NCBI RefSeq assembly: GCF_011386835.1 | Contig: NC_088792.1 | Location: 57,602,081 to 57,666,080 of the forward strand | From: Chrysemys picta bellii | Taxonomy: Eukaryota; Chordata; Testudines; Emydidae | Direction of reading: 5' to 3' | Length of the DNA: 64,000 nucleotides | Shown: positions 1-11,289 of the stretch, in pieces | How positions within the stretch are numbered: the stretch's first letter is position 1 | Layout of the letters: the number at the start of each line of letters is the position of its first letter | Notes under the pieces: model-generated | Databases searched by the model: none | Told to the model about the DNA's origin: nothing | Seen by the model: the letters and a program-made list of their open reading frames with translations, nothing else | Program-made: the position numbers and the translations under genes

Positions 1-1506
1 TCTGTGGAGAAAGAAGTGGTTCGGGACTATTTAGAAAAACTGGACGTGCACAAGTCCATGGGGCCGGATGCGCTGCATCCGAGGGTGCTAAAGGAGTTGG
101 CGGGTGAGATTGCAGAGCCATTAGCCATTATTTTTGAAAACTCATGGCGATCGGGGGAGGTCCCAGATGACTGGAAAAAGGCTAATGTAGTGCCCATCTT
201 TAAAAAAGGGAAGAAGGAGGATCCGGGGAACTACAGGCCAGTCAGCCTCACCTCAGTCCCTGGAAAAATTATGGAGCAGGTCCTCAAGGAATCAATTATG
301 AAACATTTAGAGGAAAGGAAAGTGATCAGGAACAGTCAGCATGGATTCACGAAGGGGAAGTCGTGCCTGACTAACCTAATTGCCTTCTATGATGAGATAA
401 CTGGCTCTGTGGATGAGGGGAAAGCAGTGGATGTGTTATTTCTTGACTTTAGCAAAGCTTTTGATACTGTCTCCCACAGTATTCTTGCCACCAAGTTAAA
501 GAAGTATGGGCTGGATGAATGGACTGTAAGGTGGATAGAAAGCTGGCTAGATCGTCGGGCTCAACGGGTAGTGATCAATGGCTCCATGTCTAGTTGGCAG
601 CCGGTTTCAAGTGGAGTGCCCCAAGGGTCGGTCCTGGGGCCGGTTTTGTTTAATATCTTTATTAATGATCTGGAGGATGGTGTGGACTGCACTCTCAGCA
701 AGTTTGCAGATGACACTAAACTAGGAGGCGTGGTAGATACACTAGAGGGTAGGGATCGGATACAGAGGGACCTAGACAAATTAGAGGATTGGGCAGAAAA
801 AAACCTGATGAGGTTCAACAAGGACAAGTGCAGAGTCCTGCACTTAGGACGGAAGAATCCCATGCACTGCTACAGACTAGGGACCGAATGGCTAGGTAGC
901 AGTTCTGCTGAAAAGGACCTAGGGGTCACAGTGGACGAGAAGCTGGATATGAGTCAACAGTGTGCTCTTGTTGCCAAGAAGGCTAACGGCATTTTGGGCT
1001 GTATAAGTAGGGGCATTGCCAGCAGATCGAGGAACGTGATCGTTCCCCTTTATTCGACTTTGGTGAGGCCTCATCTGGAATACTGTGTCCAGTTTTGGGC
1101 CCCACACTACAAGAAGGATGTGGAAAAATTGGAAAGAGTCCAGCGGAGGGCAACAAAAATGATTAGGGGTCTGGAGCACATGACTTATGAGGAGAGGCTG
1201 AGAGAACTGGGATTGTTTAGTCTCCAGAAGAGAAGAATGAGGGGGGATTTGATAGCAGCCTTCAACTACCTGAAGGGGGGTTCCAAAGAGGATGGAGCTC
1301 GGCTGTTCTCAGTGGTGGCAGATGACAGAACAAGGAGCAATGGTCTCAAGTTGCGGTGGGGGAGGTCCAGGTTGGATATCAGGAAAAACTATTTCACTAG
1401 GAGGGTGGTGAAACACTGGAATGCGTTACCTAGGGAGGTGGTGGAGTCTCCTTCCTTGGAGGTTTTTAAGGCCCGGCTTGACAAAGCCCTGGCTGGGATG
1501 ATTTAG
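1..1506 (+). CDS. CR1 ORF2 reverse transcriptase (5' partial)
   Basis: The frame is open from the first base to the TAG at 1504-1506, about 501 codons with no stop. The true start and the endonuclease domain should lie upstream of the window, so no start is assigned. Visible reverse-transcriptase motifs, in order, are [16 protein letters not shown] (about residue 78), [23 protein letters not shown] (first catalytic Asp), [14 protein letters not shown], and the catalytic box FADDTKL at about residue 237. The C-terminal part has the CR1-type HLEYCVQFW and [14 protein letters not shown] blocks. Known role of the family: it copies its own RNA at a nicked genomic target. An intact frame does not prove activity, since the 5' half is unseen. 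Confidence 0.93.
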   Translation, partial: SVEKEVVRDYLEKLDVHKSMGPDALHPRVLKELAGEIAEPLAIIFENSWRSGEVPDDWKKANVVPIFKKGKKEDPGNYRPVSLTSVPGKIMEQVLKESIMKHLEERKVIRNSQHGFTKGKSCLTNLIAFYDEITGSVDEGKAVDVLFLDFSKAFDTVSHSILATKLKKYGLDEWTVRWIESWLDRRAQRVVINGSMSSWQPVSSGVPQGSVLGPVLFNIFINDLEDGVDCTLSKFADDTKLGGVVDTLEGRDRIQRDLDKLEDWAEKNLMRFNKDKCRVLHLGRKNPMHCYRLGTEWLGSSSAEKDLGVTVDEKLDMSQQCALVAKKANGILGCISRGIASRSRNVIVPLYSTLVRPHLEYCVQFWAPHYKKDVEKLERVQRRATKMIRGLEHMTYEERLRELGLFSLQKRRMRGDLIAAFNYLKGGSKEDGARLFSVVADDRTRSNGLKLRWGRSRLDIRKNYFTRRVVKHWNALPREVVESPSLEVFKARLDKALAGMI

Positions 1507-1592
1507 CTGGGAATTGGTCCTGCTTTGAGCAGGGGGTTGGACTAGATGACCTCTTGAGGTCCCTTCCAACTCTGATATTCTATGATTCTATG
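1..1592 (+). mobile_element. CR1 LINE, 3' part with open reverse-transcriptase frame
   Basis: The 3' portion of a CR1 non-LTR retrotransposon lies inside a BZW2 intron in the same orientation as the gene. It comprises the reverse-transcriptase frame, a short 3' UTR and the CR1-type end made of ATTCTATG-like octamer repeats near 1572-1592 instead of a poly(A) tail. The 5' part runs off the window edge. The frame is uninterrupted, so this is a fairly recent copy. CR1 elements move by target-primed reverse transcription. Confidence 0.95.
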
Positions 1593-2141
1593 ATACTAAT
1601 CTATGTTTTAGAGTAATGGCCTGTAGTGCTTTTAAATGACAGCCTGTTTTAGTTACAGGAACACAAGAGGCATCTGGAAACATAAAAGCTTGGGATTTAT
1701 TTTTACCTTGAACTACAAAGGCTGAATTTCAAATTAATGTTGAAGGATACAATTTTTATGCCCTGCGTAAATCCAGATAAAAAAACCTTACATTATGAAC
1801 CCATATTCTTAGGCGTTTTAAACTTTTGACAGCTCCTTACTTATTCCTAGTGCTTTTGGTTCTTGGCATATAGTTGCCCAAAAACTTCCATGTTTTTTCT
1901 GTTGCTTTTTGCAGCCAGTCAGCCTTTTGCTGTTGCACACTATTGATCTGTTCCATACAATGAGGTATCATGTGGCCCAAGTAGCTGTTGTGAGGTATCA
2001 GACTTTCAGTAGAAAAGATGTGTTTAAAGCAATAGCTATGCCAAAAGGCATTGCTGTATGAAAAGTCCTTATGGTAACAAAGTGGAATGTTTCCCTCACC
2101 TGAGTTTACTAGAATGTTGTATTGTATAGCGAGTGGTATGT
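1593..2141. other. BZW2 intron, AT-rich, nothing recognised
   Basis: Unique-looking intron sequence between the CR1 end and the first hAT element. I see no exon, RNA gene or repeat that I can name. Confidence 0.6.
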
Positions 2142-2149
2142 ATATAGAC

Positions 2150-2853
2150 CAGGGGCAGGCAAACTTTTTGGCCTGAGGGCTGCATCAGGTTTCATAAATT
2201 TGTATGGAGGGCCGGTTGGGGAGGGGGTCGTGGACCGGCCCCCACCTCCTATCTGCCGCCCCCCCGGACCCCAACCCCATCCTCACCCCCCCCGCTCCCT
2301 GTCCCCTGACCGCCCCCAGATCCCTGCTGCCCCATCCAACCTCTCCTCTTATTCCAGATGGCTCCCCAGGGACCCCTGCCCCATCCAACCACCCCTTCTC
2401 CCTTTCCTCTGACTTCCCCCAGAACCCCTGCCCCTGACTGCCCCCTGCCGTGCCATCCAACCCCCACTCCTTCCTGGCTGCCCCCCTGGGATCCCTGCCT
2501 CCAATCAACCCCCTGTTTCCCCCCGACCACTCCGACCCCTATCCACACCACCATCCCGAACTCCCCTGCCCTCTATCCAACCCCCCTGCACCCTTACCGT
2601 GCTGCCTGGAGCACTGGTGGCTGGCGGCGCTACAGCCACCACCGCCACCACGCAGCACAGAGACCGGGTCAGGCTGGGCTCTGCAGCTGCACTGCCCCAG
2701 AATCTCACAGCCCCGCCGCCCAGAGCATTGTGCCGGCAGCGGAGCGAGCGAGCTGAGCCTGCGGGGGATGGGAGGGCAGCGGGGGAAGGGCCGGGGGCTA
2801 GCCTCCTGGGCCAGGGCAGGATGGTCCCGCGGGCCGTAGTTTGCCAACCTCTG
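2150..2853. mobile_element. Non-autonomous hAT transposon, GC-rich
   Basis: The terminal inverted repeats begin CAGGGGCAGGCAAACT and end AGTTTGCCAACCTCTG. The flanking 8-bp target duplication is ATATAGAC (2142-2149) against TTATAGAC (2854-2861), 7 of 8 matching. The interior is very GC-rich and C-runs give several overlapping frames on both strands, but none resembles a transposase. The 8-bp duplication and CAG ends indicate the hAT superfamily. Confidence 0.88.
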
Positions 2854-2861
2854 TTATAGAC

Positions 2862-4280
2862 TGTGTATAATGAATTCTAACTATAAATGACTTGCGTTGT
2901 CTTTTATACAAATTCAGTTATAGATTTGGAATGCATCATTTTTTTAAACTTTGGTAGAGTGAGCTGTGGTTAAAAATGAACTATTTTGCAGATACATAAT
3001 CATAGGCATGCATTGTTCTTTAAATCTTGTGTTAGTCAAACACACTCTTTCTCACTGCTGAATAGTCAGAGGCTATGTAACTGTATTTTTGCTTCATGTC
3101 AGTTTGAACTTGACACACAAATATAAAAGTAAAATGCAAAGTGTAAAGTTTTAGGCCTGATGCTGAGAGATGTTGAGCATTTGCAGTTCCATTTAGCTCT
3201 TGTCTCGTGCTCATGCCCCACAGCCAACATTCCACTAAGCAAGATTGGAAAAACTGCCATAGCAATGTCATTGAAAATCATGCATGTTGTTTTTCTCTTT
3301 GGGGATGTTCAGGGAATAATCTTTTCAGAAGATAGTTTATGATTCGCTACAAATGAAAAGAGAGAAAGTGAGCATCTGTAAATTAGCAAAGAACAACTAC
3401 GTCATGCTCGCTTCCTACCTAGCTATGTCCTATTTTCATTTTAAAACCAGATGATTTTGAGGTGAGGGAGAAGATGATGAATACCTGGGAACAGGGTGGG
3501 GCAGCTGTTGTTTGTTTTTATGATGTTAGCACCCAGGATCTGCAGTCATGGACCAGAACCCCATTGTGCTAGGCATTGTGCAAACACAGAACAAAAAAAG
3601 GCCATTAAAGTTACCTGTAAAAAACCTATGCAATTTCAAAGCGAATGCACTCCTACTTTAAGATATTACATAAGTGTTTTGAATAGCTACAATCCCATGG
3701 TGATTCTAGATGCAGGAACACAGAAGAAAAAATAATACATACTCTATATTTTTTCCTTACACTAAGCTAAACGATGTACAAAGCAAGTAGTGTTGTTTCG
3801 TTTATGATAATAAAGCACTACTGTATAACTCTGGAGGGTTTTCATCAGGTTTCCTCCAGTGCATATTTTAATTTATTTCAAATTATTTAGACAGTGAAGT
3901 ATCCTTCTACTTAAACTGATTCTCTATCTAAATCTGTCAAAATTAATTTGTTTTTTTTTAATCATTGACATATTCTATAAATGAAAACAAGACCAATTCC
4001 AAGAAAAACAATGGGGGAAATCTGAATGGCCCAATGCAGATAGAAAAACAGCATGTTTAAAAGTACTTGTGAACTTTGCAGAGTAATTCAGAAAAATAAG
4101 ATTGCATTTAAAATAAAAATAATCTAAACACAAACTGTAAATGCTTATTATCTTTGACAAAGAATCCACAGAACACATAATCTTGCTTTCTACCTAGTTT
4201 GTTAAATCTCTTAAGCATTGCTAATTCATTCAAAAAGTTGCTGAAGTGTGTGTTCTTGTTTACTTTATTTTCTTAAATAG
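2862..4280. other. BZW2 intron, mostly unique
   Basis: AT-rich intron ending in the acceptor TTTTCTTAAATAG before the exon at 4281. Apart from one old LINE tail (3513-3610) I see nothing recognisable. The exon that should precede the one at 4281 is not here and must lie upstream of the window. Confidence 0.6.
3513..3610 (-). repeat. Old CR1/L3-type LINE 3' tail fragment
   Basis: The stretch around CCCCATTGTGCTAGGCATTG followed by CAAACACAGAAC matches, in antisense, the widespread amniote L3-like 3' UTR that ends in a 'one-letter-rich GCGCCTAG' block. Similar fragments occur at 22045-22185 and 32938-32975. The assignment to L3 is from memory of the family. Confidence 0.55.
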
Positions 4281-4390
4281 GAATTGCGGCATCTTTTGCT
4301 GTAAAGCTTTTCAAATCATGGATGGCAGAAAAAGATGCCAATTCAGTTACCTCCTCTTTAAGAAAAGCCAGTTTAGACAAGCGATTGCTA
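4281..4390 (+). CDS. BZW2: BZW2 internal exon A (start of visible part)
   Basis: The exon is flanked by TAG at 4278-4280 and donor GTAAGT at 4391. Its first two bases complete a codon begun in the previous exon (G-GA, Gly), and 36 codons follow, starting [17 protein letters not shown]. This is the region between the N-terminal part and the W2 domain of BZW2, about residue 182 onward of roughly 419 in the human protein. BZW2 (5MP1) mimics eIF5: it binds eIF2 and eIF3 and raises the stringency of start-codon choice in the cytoplasm. The exon ends in phase 0. BZW2 rather than BZW1 is chosen from the distinctive C-terminus encoded downstream. Confidence 0.93.
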
Positions 4391-6347
4391 GTAAGTACCA
4401 TGTATTTTCTGGGAGTTTTTGTTGTTTGTTTTAGGAAGAGGAGGATATATAAGGCAGATGCTACTTTGTCATAAATGTTAATTCCCACTAATGCTCCCCC
4501 CCCAAAAAATGACATATTTTGAATCACATCAATAATGTTAAAGCTACTGTCCCTGCATCATTGTTAAAGCATCAGGTCCTGTAATTTTTTTCCAATCCAC
4601 TTTTGTTTTTCCATGTCAGAAAGCCTCTGGAAGACTGAAGAATATAGTTTAAGAAGCCAGAGAACTAATTAACTTTTATTTGTTACTGTCCACTGAAACT
4701 CTGGTAACAGAGTGTAAATAACAAGTATGTATTTGGGGCTTTTATTTTATTGACGTAGTTTGGTAGTTGCACAAAACCATGAGTGAAGCAACAGTGGTTT
4801 ATGAAATTATTATACTCTTGAAAATGAATTATTGCTCTATAATTTAAAATAAAATTTGTGAAATAGTGTTGGGATATCATCAGAAAATGAATACAAGACT
4901 AAGCATTTTGGTAGAGTCAGTGGTTCTACAATGATAGCTGCAGAACCACTAGGAGCAGTGTGTGGTCAGGCCAATGGCCTTGCGGTTCATGCATATAATT
5001 CTTGGATCATAGCAACAGCCTGAAGTGTTGAGAATTGTGGGTTCCTGGGAAGAAATAGTAGATTCTTGCTGTCTAATGTGCAGGTCTCTTCTTGCATGTG
5101 CCTGAAGACTCCTAGATTATAAAGATGGATTATAAATCTGACTTTCTGCATAACACAGACCAGAGAGTTTCACCCAGTAATCACTGCTTCTAGCCCAATA
5201 TGCAACTAAACTAGAGCATATCTTTCTGTAAAGACCGCAAATCTTGATTTAAAAAAGTCCAAATGATTGAAAAAATGTACCATATATCTTGGAAATCTGT
5301 TCCAATAAATAATTACCGACATGATTAAAAAATAAAATAAAATTTTTCTGTATTATTTCCAGTTTGAACATTGCTATCTTCAGCTTTTAGCCACTGCAAT
5401 GTATAATGCTATTGTCTGCTAGATTAAAAGGCTTCAGTATCAAATGATATCTCCTGTGTAGGTACTTGTAGATCAAGATAGATAAGTAAATAGAGTGTGC
5501 TCCTTTAGTGTCTGTTATAAGGCCTGTTTTCCAAATCATGAATCATTCTTTCAGACACTGGGAACTGGTGTGTAAATAACTGCCATCGTGTCCCTGACAA
5601 GATGAGGTGTTAGTTGTAGTAGCAGACTTAGAAGTTGCCAACTGGTTTTTTTCATAGTTCGAGTCTCATAATTCACAGGTCTGCTATTGCTGTGAATTAT
5701 ATGGGCTGAATGATGCCACCCCTGTGAATGAGTTATTTTAATGGTGTGCTGTCTATTAAATGCAGTAATTTTCCCTATTTGTTGGATGGCTCTCAGAAAT
5801 ATTCCTATTTGCCTTTGTGCAGTGTATGGTAAATAACACACTGATATATTCTCTCAAAATGTAAATATGTAGAAATGCTTTGTGGTCATGGTCACTGATC
5901 TTAGCATGATGGCTTTATGGTCTACATTTGTGCTCACTAGTACACAAGGCTTCTGGAACTGGGTGGGGTGGGGGGAGGAAGAGAGCTTCTTTCTCATTCT
6001 GTATAATGTCTCTGATAATTTTGTTTTGAAATGTTATCTTAAACTCAAGGTTTTTTTATGAATATGCAGACTTTAATATTAATTTGTAAATTACTTGTCT
6101 TTTCTTTGTATATAACCTTAAGAGTTATAGTGTTCTCTCTCTAACCATCTCTAAAATAAGCCAATATAAAAATTAATGTGGTTTCTCCACTGAAAATGCA
6201 AACATTAATTTTCTTTTAAGTCCATTGCCAGTTACGTTTTTTCATCTTCAATTTGAGGTCCCTATGTTAATTTTTAACCAGTTCTCCTTCCTCACCATAA
6301 GCATTCTTGGTAGTTTATTTAACAGAGAAGCATTCTCTGCCTTCTAG
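4391..6347. other. BZW2 intron, 1957 bp
   Basis: Donor GTAAGT, acceptor TGCCTTCTAG. AT-rich throughout with short A and T runs. I see no repeat or gene that I can name. Confidence 0.7.
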
Positions 6348-6518
6348 GAACTATTTCCAGCCAATCGGCAGAACGTGGAGCATTTTGCTAAGTACTTCAC
6401 GGATGCAGGGCTAAAAGAGCTCTCAGATTTCCTCCGAGTCCAGCAGTCACTGGGGACTCGTAAAGAACTTCAAAAAGAACTACAGGAACGTCTGTCTCAG
6501 GAATGCCCAATTAAAGAG
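6348..6518 (+). CDS. BZW2: BZW2 internal exon B
   Basis: The 171-bp exon has exactly 57 codons, phase 0 at both ends, beginning [13 protein letters not shown] and ending SQECPIKE. It joins in frame to the exons on either side. It covers the linker and the first helices that lead into the W2 (eIF5C-like HEAT) domain, with the conserved [16 protein letters not shown] segment. The acceptor is TCTAG at 6343-6347. The donor is GTGGGG, a weak match to the consensus, but the family sequence continues precisely at the next exon, so the junction is well fixed. Confidence 0.95.
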
Positions 6519-6925
6519 GTGGGGAGAGGTTTTTTTATTTTTTATATTCATACTGTTACCCAATTAGGCAAAGACTTAAACGAACAGTGACTATAGGGAA
6601 ATATGCATATAGACCCACAGGCTTCCTCTAGCCATCTTAGAATTATTTAATTTACTCCTTATTTAATTCTGCACAAAAACATAATCACAGGGCATCTGTG
6701 TCGTCAAGACTGGTGCTAGAATTATTTTAGTTTTACATTGTACATAAAGACTTGGAAAAATGAACAGTTTTACTCTGTAGGACGTTTTAAGGAAAAAACA
6801 TTCCATACATGATTGCAGTTAATTCCACTTTTGTTGTCTGTTATAATCCATACCTTAGATAAAATTCTGAACTATAAATACACTAACTGTACAAACTATT
6901 GTGGGAAGTTTCTTTCTTCCACCAG
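6519..6925. other. BZW2 intron, 407 bp
   Basis: Short AT-rich intron, donor GTGGGG, acceptor CTTCCACCAG. No repeat is recognised. Confidence 0.75.
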
Positions 6926-7072
6926 GTAGTGCTTTATGTAAAAGAGGAAATGAAGAGAAATGATCTGCCAGAGCCTGCAGTGATTGGACTCCTTTGGACC
7001 TGTATAATGAATGCTGTTGAATGGAACAAGAAGGAAGAGCTGGTTGCAGAACAAGCACTTAAGCATCTAAAG
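6926..7072 (+). CDS. BZW2: BZW2 internal exon C (W2 domain)
   Basis: The 147-bp exon has 49 codons, phase 0 at both ends, from [13 protein letters not shown] to [10 protein letters not shown]. The acceptor is CCACCAG and the donor GTGTGT. It encodes the start of the W2 domain, the helical repeat shared with the C-termini of eIF5 and eIF2B-epsilon, including the conserved [15 protein letters not shown] helix. In this family the domain contacts eIF2 beta and eIF3, which is how the protein competes with eIF5. Confidence 0.95.
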
Positions 7073-8690
7073 GTGTGTATGCGTGTGCATGTGCCTGGGT
7101 TGTAAACAACAAGAAAATACTCCACAGGTGTCAGTAAACTTTTTTTTGATGTTTAAATCTGGAAGGCATAGAACCTGGTGTTTTGATATTAAGTATTAGA
7201 ACAATATCTTCCATATATGGGGAATAATGCCCTGTGTCTGCTGTATGGTGACAGTCAGCGCTTTTGGTCAAAGTACTGAAGAAGAGAAGGTGACCTCATA
7301 AAGATACAAACATTTTACAATGTGGCTGAAAAGTATTCAGGGGCATTTTAAAAAAAACCCACCAACAATATTATGGCTAGTACTCCCCAACTGAATTGGG
7401 AAGAACTGTAAAATAAATATCAGGCACTTGAATTGGGGAGAAGAGCATAATTCCACTGAAGAGTCCTGGTGAACTTGTAAACTTTGAGTGTGAGGCTATG
7501 CTCACCAGTCTTTTAAGACCAGCATATATTGGGAAATTGCTGAACTTCCAATTTCGTGTATGATGACATGGATCTGTGCTTTGCACACAATGCCTCTTAC
7601 CTTTCCAAATCTCTAATGTTGGTTGCCCACTACTGCTGTCCCTTCTTCCTCAGTTCCTTCTCCTAAGGTTTGTATTCAGCATACATAAAGCATCCCACAT
7701 AGGTTCTGCACCTTGCATGCTGGTCATGGAGCCTTTTCCAGCTGTGGGATCAGATGGGAAGAAAAACTCAACACAATTCTCTTCCAGCAGGAAGACGCAT
7801 TTTGGAGTTCCAGCAGTGACTTTATTTACCACTTTGTGGTGGTGATTGGTTTAATCACTTAGTTCATAGTTGTAGCACTGCATCTATGAGGTCAGGTTTT
7901 TTTTTAACATGGGGTGTAGTATTCATAATGCAGCTCGTGTATTAAGGGACAACTTTCAGAATATTAACATTGGAAATAAATAAATAGACAAGTTGTTTTT
8001 CAGTACATTGTGATGTACAAATGTTGTTGTCTTGTAATCCAGCCCTGCAAAATTTACTCTCAGAAGAAGTCCTTACTTATGGGAGTAGTTCCATTGAGAC
8101 CAGTGGGACTTCATGCCTGTGTAAAGGTTGCAGGCTTGGCCTATTGATATGTACATTGACCTAAACTCACTCTTTCAACCCAAAACAGCACATTGTCTGT
8201 CCATGCTGGAAGGACAGGAGGCTATGGCTGTGGTTTAATTAGGCTACAGCTTTATTCACTTAAAATATCTGGGAGTACCTGGCAACAAATAGTACAGTAC
8301 AGGAAAGAGGGGGTTGGCTCCCTGCTGATCCAGACAACATGCTTGGCTGCCTTCTCACCTCCCTCTCTAGGTTTCCAGAATGTCAGATTCTTTCCTTCCT
8401 TTTTTCTCTTTTTTTTTTAACTGAGGTGAACAATATTTGCACTCAGTGTCCACTCCCAGACTGCCTAAGAGTATACAAAGAGTGTCAGCCAGTCCCATAC
8501 CCTGCCTCTCCTTCCATGCCAGCTCAGGACTGCCTCACTCCGTAAGCCCAGCTGTTAACTGCCCAATACCTTGGAGGCTCCACCTGTGTGCCCAGTATAC
8601 AAAGTCCACCCCACTGCTCAGTTGTCCAGTTTGCATGCTTCTGAAAGTGGAAATACAAGAAAATTAGCCCTGATTCTCTACCTGAGGTCT
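7073..8690. other. BZW2 intron, 5' part
   Basis: The first part of a 7.7-kb intron. A degenerate member of the palindromic 'CCTGCAAA...' hairpin repeats of amniotes may lie at 8041-8140, where an opposing pair of short segments flanks CCATTGAGACCAGTGGGACT. The rest is unrecognised. Confidence 0.5.
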
Positions 8691-10020
8691 CACATACATC
8701 CTGTATGCATTTGAATGCTATCGGCCAATTGCCTGAATTACTTTGGCCCCTCACCTTAGCAGGGCTGTAGCTGTTGCAGCCCCTATCCAGAAAAAGTGGG
8801 AACCAAATTCTTGCACTGGTAGCCCAAGGTTTGTAAGCCCCTTTTTGAAAACTGTAACCAATTGGTATGTTGTGAGGAGGGGGCCTTCCATCATCATGAA
8901 TAAAGAGGGGCCACTCTTCAATGGGTCTCTGTGCTGTATAAGTCCTTCAAGCCCTACTGGGCAAATCCTTGCCTTGGACCTCTCCTGTACCATTATGGAC
9001 TCATTATCGCCTCCCTTCACCCCCACAGATCAGTTTTTGAGAACCTCAGGGTTAAGAAGACTGATTGCTCTTCTCACTGTAAATCCCTCCACTCTAAAGC
9101 TCTTCCTGAAGTATCCCTTGCTGACCCAGGCACTAGTTCACTGACTTTAAAAGCTGAAAAAAACCACTATCAGGAATTCAACCTTGAACAAGGCTGCCTC
9201 CTGTCTCCATCTGTGTATTTGACAGAAAACTTGCACCAAATTTTTAAGTTTTTGAAGTGGGATGGGATGACATGGATCCTCTATAGGGCACGTGTCTTGA
9301 GACCACTCTACTAAAAATGTCAGGACTAAGAACCTTCGACAAGGATCTGGATAACCATTCATACTACTGGCAAACTTAAGGCCTAATAGATGCAGTCAAC
9401 CTTCGGGGTGCCAGAGACCCCACGTATTGAAATATCTGGTCTTCTGGAATAAGCGATATCATTGACAGACTCTCCCTTCTCTGGAATTGCACAAAATCAT
9501 TAAAACTTCTGTCATAGGCCCTAAACTTTCATGGTGCTACTGAGCTCTAAATTACCGTTAGAGCTATCATAAGGCCAGGTTCCAGAGTGCTACTGCCATC
9601 CGTTCTCGTTCCTTGTTGGCCTGTGCCAGGTCCCAAAATTTGTTCATCTGAAATTGAGGCAATGATCAGCTATACCATTATCAATCCCAGGCACATGCTT
9701 GGCAGAAAAACATATGTTAAGATTTAAACAATATAATACAAATGCCCTTACCGGCCTCATAACCCTGGGTGATCTAGAGGACTGGCAATTGATAACGTAC
9801 CACTGCCAAGTTGTCACTCCAAAAATGTACTCTTCCTTTGGCAAACTCCATTCCCCAAATATTACTGCTACCAAAATGGGAAAGAATTCCAGGAACGTTA
9901 TATCCTTTACGATACATTTTTGTATCCAATCTGAGGACAATTTCTGGGCACACCACTTGACTTTGCAAAATACTCCAAAACCCATTCCTCCCAATGCTTT
10001 TCTTCAAAACCAAAACCAAC
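8690..10020 (-). pseudogene. DIRS-type retrotransposon relic (RNase H and tyrosine recombinase)
   Basis: Read on the minus strand, 10019-9644 encodes an RNase H-like segment in two frames: FLEFFPILVAV, FWSDNLAVV, then SSRSPRVM and KHVPGIDNGIAD. Downstream on that strand, 9362-9147 gives QEAALFKVEFLIVVFF and 9026-8751 ends GSHFFWIGAATATALL. The latter resembles the C-terminal HxxR block of DIRS tyrosine recombinases, usually HSFRIGAATA; here the Arg appears as Trp. The order RNase H then recombinase is that of DIRS elements, which integrate by site-specific recombination. Frameshifts and lost residues make it non-functional. It sits antisense in a BZW2 intron. Confidence 0.75.
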
Positions 10021-10055
10021 CAACCACTCTATTAAATTGATTCAGAAACTGTTTC

Positions 10056-10076
10056 CACCCCCCCCCCCCCCCCCAA
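10056..10076 (+). repeat. Poly(C) run
   Basis: An almost pure cytosine run followed by AAAATCC. It is a likely polymerase-slippage and sequencing trouble spot. Confidence 0.9.
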
Positions 10077-10528
10077 AATCCTCCTTCATCTCTTTATTAA
10101 CCTTTATAAAATGGCCAGACTTTGCTATTCCCACAGTGGCAGTGGACAGTCTGATGCAAATGCCTGCACAGAACCCATCACTCGGTATACAAAGTTAAGT
10201 TGCCCAATAACAGATTGTAGCTTCCACAGCATAATATTCTTTGCCAATCTACTTTTAACAATCTATCCCAGAAGTTCTCTGATTATCCTGTGGGAGTCTA
10301 GCTATACCAGCCCAGTGCTGTAGTCCTAAACTGCAGTATTTCCGTGTCCCTGCACTCCTTTCTAATCCTGCCCTCACACTGCAGGGGGTGGGACACGGTG
10401 TTGTTAATCTGGAATGCTGTTCCATCCGACATATCTAATTCAGTCCTATTACAAATGGAATGTGCCAGGTAATTGATTCTTGTATGATTGAATTTATTAG
10501 GTAACTTGAAGTTAGAAAACATGAAGCA

Positions 10529-10674
10529 AAATTTTCAAAAGCATGTAAATCCCATTTTCAGAATTCACTTATGATCCTGAGTGATTGAAAGGCAACGTGA
10601 TTTAGGCTCCTAATAAGTGACTTTTTTGAAGATGGGACTAGAGATCCTAAGTAATTTAGATGTTTGAAAATTTC
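10529..10674. repeat. Palindromic 'AAAATTTTCAAAAG...' MITE-like repeat
   Basis: The segment opens with AAAATTTTCAAAAGCATGT and closes with ATGTTTGAAAATTT, with GATTTAGGCTCCTAA and GAAGATGGGACTAGAG between. This is the degraded form of a foldback repeat common in reptile and bird genomes. I see no clear target duplication, so the class is not assigned. Confidence 0.55.
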
Positions 10675-11289
10675 ACTACAAACCTGTAACCTGTTGAATC
10701 TATTGACCCTATCAGTCATTGGGTAAAAGAGAAATGTGAATGGAGTGGATAGAACAGTGAAACGATCGAGGTCTCCCTCTATAAACAGAGAATTTGGGCT
10801 ATATTTTTAAAATAAACTCCTTAGTAGTTATGTAGCAGCAGGAGACCATTAATCTCTGGACAATATTGGAGTCCCATTGACATTACCGAATAGAGACATG
10901 TAGCGTGTATTGTTATGTCTCTTGACATCTGTTTCCAATTAAACAAGTGCTGGACAATTGAAGGGCCAAAGAGGGAAGGAGCTCAATACCCCAAGCAATA
11001 GGGTTGGCACTGTTGTTACCAAAGTGATGATAACCACACGATTGATAAATATTTGAGTGTACTGAGGGAGAGTGACTATTTTACTTGCTAATATTAACTA
11101 AGTTCTAGCACTTTTTGTACTTGTAGTTGCTTGGTGGGAGAGGTTCTATCAACACTTAAATAAAAGTTGGAAACAAGAACCTTGCAATACTGTACCTCAA
11201 ATTACCAAGCTCGTATTACAGACTGTGAAGCTTGTGTCTCTGCGTAGGAGAATAGCTGATGAATCAATTTTCAAAAGAAACACTGAATA

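Noticed and set aside
2122..2859. Several overlapping frames of 60-130 codons on both strands
   Set aside because: They lie within a GC-rich hAT element with C-runs, are proline- or glycine-rich without any domain, and end with the element.
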